DNA of 9,385 bases from Ponticaulis sp. (GTDB taxonomy: Bacteria > Pseudomonadota > Alphaproteobacteria > Caulobacterales > Hyphomonadaceae), in the NCBI GenBank assembly GCA_002699325.1, contig PABS01000053.1, forward strand, positions 12,206 to 21,590, written 5' to 3'. The notes under the pieces are model-generated. The model worked only from the letters and a program-made list of their open reading frames with translations, did not search any database and was not told the origin of the DNA. The position numbers and the translations under genes were made by a program. Positions 5,741 through 9,385 of this stretch are shown here, one piece after another (positions within the stretch are counted from its first letter, which is position 1; each line of letters begins with the position of its first letter).

Positions 5741-6793
5741 GTGGTTCGTCGCCGAGCAATAACGATCAAGGAAGTGGCGGAACTGGCTAATGTTTCGCAG
5801 ATGACAGTGTCACGCGTGTTGAATGGTTCTGCTGCAGTGAGGTCTGAGACACGCAAGCGCGTTCAGGATGCCATTCTTGAACTCAATTACCGACCGAATT
5901 TGATGGCGCGCAATCTTGCGCGGGGCCAATCCATGGTGATCGGTATCCTTTATCAGTCGGACGACTCGCCGGAGCTTGCGCCAGTGGTGATTGCAGCGCT
6001 CAAAAGCATCCGATCGCTTGGCCACCATCTGGTTTTGGAAGACGTCGAGTCCAGCACATCGCCGACCCGAGATGATGAAGAGCTTATACGGCAGCTCGCT
6101 CTGCAATCCCTTGATGGGCTGATCGTGACCCCTGCCATTGCTCAACGCCAGAGCCTGCTCGACCGGCTGACCGAACAGGGCATGTCAGTAGTGGCGCTTG
6201 GGCCGGGGGGCGATGACGGAAATTTTGCGCGTGTGACGCATGATGACCGCAGCGCGGCACGCGCGCTGACGAGACAGTTGCTCGAAAAGGGCCATAAGCG
6301 GATCGCATTTGTTTCAGCTGGTTCGGATCATACCGCCAGCCAGATCCGAAAGCGCGGTTATGAGCTTGCGCTGACAGATATGGACATTGCTCTGGATCCT
6401 GAGCTGGTTTTCGACGGCGAGCCGGATCTTGAGTCGGGTGCGGCGGCGATAGACGCTCTGTTCGAACGTGCCACCCCACCAACGGCCATTTTCTGTGCCA
6501 ACGACCGCATGGCGGCAGGTGTTATGAGCCGGGCCAGCCAGAAGGGTTTGAACGTACCCGAAGACGTGTCGGTTGCTGGATTTGACGATGCAGGATGCGT
6601 TGGACCTGTTACGCGGCCCCGAATGACACGGGTGCAATTGCCTTATGCGCAGATGGCCGAAATCGCGATTGAGTATCTTTCTGGGGAAGTCTTTCCAGGC
6701 GGGCTCAAAAATTGCGAACTCAAGGGGCCCAAGCACATGGAGATCAATTCGGTTGAGCTGATCGAAGGTGAGAGCGTCAGTCCGTTGAACTGA
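5741..6793 (+). CDS. LacI/GalR-family transcriptional repressor (350 aa)
   Basis: A dimeric DNA-binding regulator that senses a small ligand, usually a sugar or metabolite. With the GTG start, the helix-turn-helix is ITIKEVAELANVSQMTVSRV (7-26), followed by LNGSAAVRSETRKRV and the hinge LNYRPNLMARNLARG (48-62). The rest is a periplasmic-binding-protein-like effector domain: VIGILYQ near the start of the domain, the RVTHDDRSAARALTRQLLEKGHKRIAFV block, TAIFCANDRMAAGVMSRA, and DVSVAGFDDAG near the C-terminus. No membrane or signal segment is seen. Length is normal for the family (about 330-360 aa). The GTG is preferred over an upstream TTG at 5699 because of the ribosome site at 5732 and because family members begin only a few residues before the helix-turn-helix. 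mmsA begins 91 bases downstream on the same strand, so a regulatory link is possible, but the ligand cannot be read from sequence and I find no clear LacI-type operator with a CG centre before mmsA. Confidence 0.9.
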   Translation: MVRRRAITIKEVAELANVSQMTVSRVLNGSAAVRSETRKRVQDAILELNYRPNLMARNLARGQSMVIGILYQSDDSPELAPVVIAALKSIRSLGHHLVLEDVESSTSPTRDDEELIRQLALQSLDGLIVTPAIAQRQSLLDRLTEQGMSVVALGPGGDDGNFARVTHDDRSAARALTRQLLEKGHKRIAFVSAGSDHTASQIRKRGYELALTDMDIALDPELVFDGEPDLESGAAAIDALFERATPPTAIFCANDRMAAGVMSRASQKGLNVPEDVSVAGFDDAGCVGPVTRPRMTRVQLPYAQMAEIAIEYLSGEVFPGGLKNCELKGPKHMEINSVELIEGESVSPLN

Positions 6794-6813
6794 GCATATC
6801 TGACCTTCAAAAT
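6785..6813 (+). promoter_or_regulatory. Weak candidate promoter for mmsA
   Basis: TTGAAC (6785-6790), overlapping the end of the repressor gene, and CAAAAT (6808-6813) are 17 bases apart, each matching four of six consensus positions. The predicted leader is about 65 nt and ends in the strong AGGAGG ribosome site (6873-6878). No terminator is visible between the repressor and mmsA, so read-through from the repressor is also possible. Confidence 0.25.
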
Positions 6814-6884
6814 CAGTCTCTCTGGTGGCTTTTCTCCTCTGACGGCGTTACATCCGGCAAAACAATTCCAATAGGAGGAAGCCC

Positions 6885-8381
6885 ATGCGGGATGTTCATC
6901 ACTTCATTTCGGGCGCAGCATATGAGGGCCAGTCTGGCCGGTATGGGGATATTTATAATCCGAGTACCGGTGAGGTTCAGGCCCGTGTTGCATTGGCGAC
7001 GACAGATGAGGTCGACACCGCCGTTCAGGCTGCCGCGAAAGCTTTCCCGGAATGGATGACGACGAACCCGCAGCGCCGGGCGCGCGTGATGTTCGAATTC
7101 AAACGCCTTCTCGAAGCCAATATGGATGAGCTCGCTGAGCTGCTCTCTTCTGAGCACGGTAAAGTGGTGGCTGACTCGCGTGGCGATGTTCAGCGCGGCA
7201 TCGATGTAGTGGAGTTTGCCTGCGGTATTCCGCATCTTCAGAAGGGCGAGTTCACTGAGGGCGCAGGCCCCGGCATTGATGTTTACTCCATGCGCCAGCC
7301 GCTTGGCGTCTGTGCTGGCATTACCCCGTTCAATTTCCCCGCCATGATCCCGTGCTGGATGTCAGCTGTGGCGATTGCCTGCGGCAACACCTTCATCCTC
7401 AAGCCATCAGAAAAAGACCCAAGCGTGCCGGTGCGTCTGGCTGAGCTGTTCATGGAAGCGGGCGCGCCTGAGGGTGTTCTGAACGTTGTGCATGGCGACA
7501 AGACCAGCGTGGACGCCATTCTTGAGCATCCAGAGATCAAGGCTGTCAGTTTTGTCGGCTCGTCTGATATTGCCCAATATGTCTATGCAACCGGCACAGC
7601 GCACGGAAAGCGTGTGCAGGCCATGGGCGGCGCGAAGAACCACGGCATCATCCTGCCGGACGCCAATATGGATCAGGCCGTGAAAGACATTGTCGGCGCG
7701 GCTTATGGCTCTGCGGGCGAACGCTGCATGGCACTGCCTGTGGCCGTCACCGTGGGTAAAAAGACCGGCGATGAATTCGTTGAGCGCATGATGGAAGAGG
7801 CCAGCAATCTGCGCGTTGGCATATCGACGGACCCGGACGCGCATTATGGGCCGGTGGTGTCCGCTGCGCACAAGGCGAAGGTTGAAGACTATATCCGCCT
7901 CGGTGTGGAAGAGGGCGCGGAGCTGAAGCTTGATGGTCGCGGGCATACGCTGCAAGGCTATGAGAACGGTTTCTATGTCGGGCCGACCCTTTTTGACCAC
8001 GTAAAGCCGGAGATGAAGACCTATAAGGAAGAGATCTTCGGGCCTGTGCTTCAGGTGGTTCGCGCTGAGACGCTGGAAGAAGCGGTCGCGCTGCCAAGCA
8101 ATCACCAATACGGCAATGGCGTTGCGATCTTCACTTCAAATGGCCGTGCGGCGCGCGAGTTTGCCGCGCAGGTGAATGCCGGCATGGTGGGCATTAACGT
8201 GCCCATCCCGGTGCCTGTGAGCTATCACACCTTTGGCGGCTGGAAGCGGTCTGCCTTTGGCGACACCAACCAGCACGGCCCGGAGGGTGTGCGCTTCTGG
8301 ACGAAGATCAAGACGGTGACACAGCGCTGGCCGGAAGGTGATATTGGCGATCAGGCGTTCGTTATCCCAACCATGGGGTGA
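6885..8381 (+). CDS. mmsA: Methylmalonate-semialdehyde dehydrogenase (CoA-acylating) (498 aa)
   Basis: This aldehyde dehydrogenase superfamily enzyme converts methylmalonate semialdehyde or malonate semialdehyde, with NAD+ and CoA, to propionyl-CoA or acetyl-CoA and CO2. It acts at the end of valine breakdown and, in some bacteria, of myo-inositol breakdown. Diagnostic features are ITPFNFPAMIPCWM (146-159) with Asn150, KPSEKDPS (173-180), SFVGSSDIAQYVY (222-234) and GSAGERCMALPVAV (275-288) with catalytic Cys281. The usual aldehyde dehydrogenase general-base glutamate is absent from the AMGGAKNHG segment (246-254), as is normal for CoA-dependent members. EEIFGPVLQVV and the C-terminal SYHTFGGWKRSAFGDTNQHG also fit. 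Length matches the family (about 490-500 aa). The ATG is preceded by AGGAGG at six bases. A LacI-type regulator lies upstream and a toxin-antitoxin pair directly downstream, where acyl-CoA dehydrogenase, hydratase or mmsB genes are often found. Confidence 0.96.
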   Translation: MRDVHHFISGAAYEGQSGRYGDIYNPSTGEVQARVALATTDEVDTAVQAAAKAFPEWMTTNPQRRARVMFEFKRLLEANMDELAELLSSEHGKVVADSRGDVQRGIDVVEFACGIPHLQKGEFTEGAGPGIDVYSMRQPLGVCAGITPFNFPAMIPCWMSAVAIACGNTFILKPSEKDPSVPVRLAELFMEAGAPEGVLNVVHGDKTSVDAILEHPEIKAVSFVGSSDIAQYVYATGTAHGKRVQAMGGAKNHGIILPDANMDQAVKDIVGAAYGSAGERCMALPVAVTVGKKTGDEFVERMMEEASNLRVGISTDPDAHYGPVVSAAHKAKVEDYIRLGVEEGAELKLDGRGHTLQGYENGFYVGPTLFDHVKPEMKTYKEEIFGPVLQVVRAETLEEAVALPSNHQYGNGVAIFTSNGRAAREFAAQVNAGMVGINVPIPVPVSYHTFGGWKRSAFGDTNQHGPEGVRFWTKIKTVTQRWPEGDIGDQAFVIPTMG

Positions 8382-8411
8382 AAGTTATAAATAACTATTG
8401 TAACTTTTTTT
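8381..8411 (+). terminator. AT-rich hairpin with T-run at the end of mmsA, possible weak terminator
   Basis: AAAGTTATAA (8381-8390) pairs with TTGTAACTTT (8398-8407), ten pairs with one G-T, around a seven-base loop. T's continue to 8411. The stem has little GC, so it would be a weak terminator. It begins at the last base of the mmsA stop and shares bases with the next inverted repeat, so the two folds exclude each other. Confidence 0.35.
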
Positions 8412-8422
8412 GTAATAGTTAT
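8391..8422. promoter_or_regulatory. Long AT-rich inverted repeat before the toxin-antitoxin genes, candidate autoregulatory operator
   Basis: ATAACTATT (8391-8399) is the exact reverse complement of AATAGTTAT (8414-8422); allowing G-T pairs, the stem extends to 13 pairs with a six-base loop. A further short repeat, GTTAT-AA-ATAAC, occupies 8384-8395. A weak promoter (TTGTAA 8398-8403, 16 bases, TATGTT 8420-8425) would be covered by the repeat. Toxin-antitoxin operons are commonly repressed by the antitoxin or the complex bound at such dyads, so this is the best candidate site. Symmetry is seen; binding is inferred. Confidence 0.45.
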
Positions 8423-8451
8423 GTTTTACTTTTCTTGTATGGAGGTACGTG

Positions 8452-8832
8452 ATGAGTAAATATGAACCTCTGAAACAATTCCTTGTCGCCAAGGGCCAGG
8501 GTGCGATACCGATGTCGTTTGAGGAGATTGAACGTCTCGTCGGTGAAAAACTCCCGCCGTCTGCCTTTAAGCACCGCCCATGGTGGTCAAATAATCCATC
8601 CAACAGTGTGATTACGCGCGCCTGGCTGGAGGCGGGATACAAGACATCATCAGTTGATATGGCGGGGCGTAAGCTCATCTTTCGCAAAACCGAAGACTTA
8701 TATGGTAAAAAAGTTAGTCTGTCGCTCAAAGACCGCTTCCGGAACTTGCGTGGAACAATCCGAGTCACTGTTGATGTGGATCTGACCGAACCGGTTGGAG
8801 AAACGTGGCACGCTGTCGACGGAAGCATATGA
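8452..8832 (+). CDS. Probable antitoxin: DUF7662-like N-terminal domain plus VapB-type toxin-blocking tail (126 aa)
   Basis: Two parts are visible. Residues 1-79 (starting MSKYEPLKQFL; MSFEEIERLVGEKLP at 21-35; SAFKHRPWWSNN at 37-48; ITRAWLEAGYKTSSVDM at 54-70; KLIFRK at 74-79) resemble the uncharacterised bacterial domain I know as DUF7662, with its paired tryptophans followed by an AWLEAG segment. Residues 99-121 (LRGTIRVTVDVDLTEPVGETWHA) resemble the C-terminal peptide of VapB/Phd-type antitoxins (pattern L-G...DL..P.GE.W.A), which lies in the toxin active site. The ATGA overlap with a PIN toxin supports the antitoxin role. No AbrB, ribbon-helix-helix or Phd fold is recognisable, so the N-terminal domain would have to provide dimerisation and DNA binding; that is inference. 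The ATG at 8452 follows GGAGG (8441-8445) by six bases; the in-frame GTG at 8449 is less well spaced. An AT-rich dyad lies just upstream. Confidence 0.72.
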   Translation: MSKYEPLKQFLVAKGQGAIPMSFEEIERLVGEKLPPSAFKHRPWWSNNPSNSVITRAWLEAGYKTSSVDMAGRKLIFRKTEDLYGKKVSLSLKDRFRNLRGTIRVTVDVDLTEPVGETWHAVDGSI

Positions 8833-9242
8833 GCGGACTTCTGCTCGACACGTGTGCCGTCATCTGGCTCTCGGAAGGAAAAAGCGCAAGCGCGGCGACC
8901 ACTGAAAGACTGGAAGCAGCGTTTGATGGAGGCGAGCCAGTGCTTGTCTCCCTGATCACCGCCTGGGAAATAGGTATGCTATACCGCAAGGGACGTGTGA
9001 GCCTGACGCTTGACCCAGAAGACTGGCTCGATCTTTTCATGAAATCCGCCCATGCGGATTGGGCTCAGATGACCCCGCGGATCCTCGTTCGCTCTTCGAA
9101 TTTGCCGGGGCTTGTGCATAGTGACCCAGCTGACCGGATCATTATTTCAACAGCTCGGCAGGCGCAATTGACCATTCTGACTGGGGACAGGACAATCCTG
9201 GACTATGGTGAGAGTGGATACGTGTCAGTTCTGCCGTATTGA
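8829..9242 (+). CDS. vapC: VapC-like PIN-domain ribonuclease toxin (137 aa)
   Basis: PIN-domain toxins cut RNA, often tRNA or rRNA, with a Mg2+ site made of four acidic residues. These are in place: Asp7 in LLLDTCAVIWL (4-14), Glu47 in SLITAWEIGML (41-51), Asp99/Asp102 in HSDPADRIIISTA (97-109) and Asp120 in LTGDRTILDY (117-126). The HSDPADRIIISTARQAQ segment and length (137 aa) fit the PIN toxin group that ends in a GDR.I..Y motif. No residue needed for activity looks lost, so the toxin is probably functional. The ATG at 8829 overlaps the antitoxin stop as ATGA and has GGAAG three bases upstream; a GTG at 8805 in the same frame would add eight residues inside the antitoxin gene and is not favoured, since PIN toxins start just before LLLDT. 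The target RNA cannot be told from sequence. Confidence 0.9.
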   Translation: MSGLLLDTCAVIWLSEGKSASAATTERLEAAFDGGEPVLVSLITAWEIGMLYRKGRVSLTLDPEDWLDLFMKSAHADWAQMTPRILVRSSNLPGLVHSDPADRIIISTARQAQLTILTGDRTILDYGESGYVSVLPY

Positions 9243-9278
9243 TTAGGCAGACTCAAAGATAAAATCTGGGAGAGATAG

Positions 9279-9385
9279 ATGACCAAAAGCCGAAGCTGGA
9301 TTCTGCGCAAACGACCTGTGGGCGACGTCGCGGAGGGTGATCTGGAACTCGTCACAAGCGACTTGCCGCCACTGGAAGACGGGCA
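9279..9385 (+). CDS. N-terminus of a probable NADP-dependent medium-chain oxidoreductase, CurA/leukotriene B4 dehydrogenase-like (partial)
   Basis: The ATG at 9279 has GGGAG six bases upstream and opens 35 codons that run off the window. The start MTKSRSWILRKRPVGDVAEGD (written in two pieces: MTKSRSWILRKRP, VGDVAEGD) followed by LELVTSDLPPLEDGQ resembles the first strand of zinc-independent medium-chain reductases that act on enones and related double bonds (pattern ...W.L..RP.G......L.....P...G). No cofactor motif lies in this part, so the call rests on a short match. It begins 36 bases after the toxin stop with no terminator between, so read-through from the toxin-antitoxin promoter is possible. 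Confidence 0.6.
   Translation, partial: MTKSRSWILRKRPVGDVAEGDLELVTSDLPPLEDG

Noticed and set aside
8805..8828. GTG start for the PIN toxin, eight codons upstream
   Set aside because: The ATG at 8829 gives the usual PIN N-terminus (MSGLLLDT) and the ATGA overlap typical of toxin-antitoxin pairs.
1..9385. CRISPR arrays, tRNA or rRNA genes, insertion sequences
   Set aside because: No regularly spaced repeats, tRNA-like cloverleaf, rRNA sequence, transposase or terminal inverted repeats were found by eye on either strand.

Overview
The window looks like a piece of an alphaproteobacterial chromosome of moderately high GC. The inference rests on gene order and protein style. The minus-strand block tsaE, AmgK-like kinase, MurU-like nucleotidyltransferase, addB is a familiar alphaproteobacterial arrangement. 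The [2Fe-2S] ferredoxin is of the adrenodoxin/FdVI type common in that class. A marine Hyphomonadaceae/Maricaulales-type organism would fit, but I cannot fix the genus from sequence alone.

Layout. (1) Bases 1-3671, minus strand: a tightly packed operon transcribed towards base 1. It runs tsaE (t6A tRNA modification ATPase), a sugar kinase of the AmgK type, a sugar-phosphate nucleotidyltransferase of the MurU type, and the first 466 codons of addB (double-strand-break repair), which leaves the window. The three junctions overlap by 23, 1 and 1 bases, so translation is probably coupled. (2) Bases 3672-3762: a divergent promoter region with a perfect 6-2-6 inverted repeat between a plausible -35 and -10. 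(3) Bases 3763-5350, plus strand: an FAD/NAD(P) ferredoxin reductase and its [2Fe-2S] ferredoxin, together a two-component electron-transfer chain of the kind that feeds cytochrome P450s or cofactor-synthesis enzymes. No terminal oxidase lies in the window. (4) Bases 5351-5740: a long AT-rich stretch with no convincing gene. It contains a strong intrinsic terminator, a good sigma-70-like promoter just upstream of it (together a candidate small RNA of about 64 nt), and several inverted repeats. (5) Bases 5741-6793: a LacI-family repressor, best started at a GTG with a well-placed ribosome site. (6) Bases 6885-8381: mmsA, the CoA-acylating methylmalonate-semialdehyde dehydrogenase of valine (and possibly inositol) breakdown. 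(7) Bases 8384-9242: a toxin-antitoxin module made of an unusual antitoxin and a VapC-like PIN toxin that overlap by ATGA, preceded by an AT-rich region of nested inverted repeats. (8) Bases 9279-9385: the first 35 codons of a probable NADP-dependent medium-chain oxidoreductase.

The most notable item is the toxin-antitoxin module. Its antitoxin carries an N-terminal domain that I recognise as resembling the uncharacterised DUF7662 domain rather than AbrB, RHH or Phd, joined to a short C-terminal tail of the type that blocks VapC/PIN toxins. The module sits directly behind mmsA, where other valine-catabolism genes would often be expected, and so may be a later insertion.
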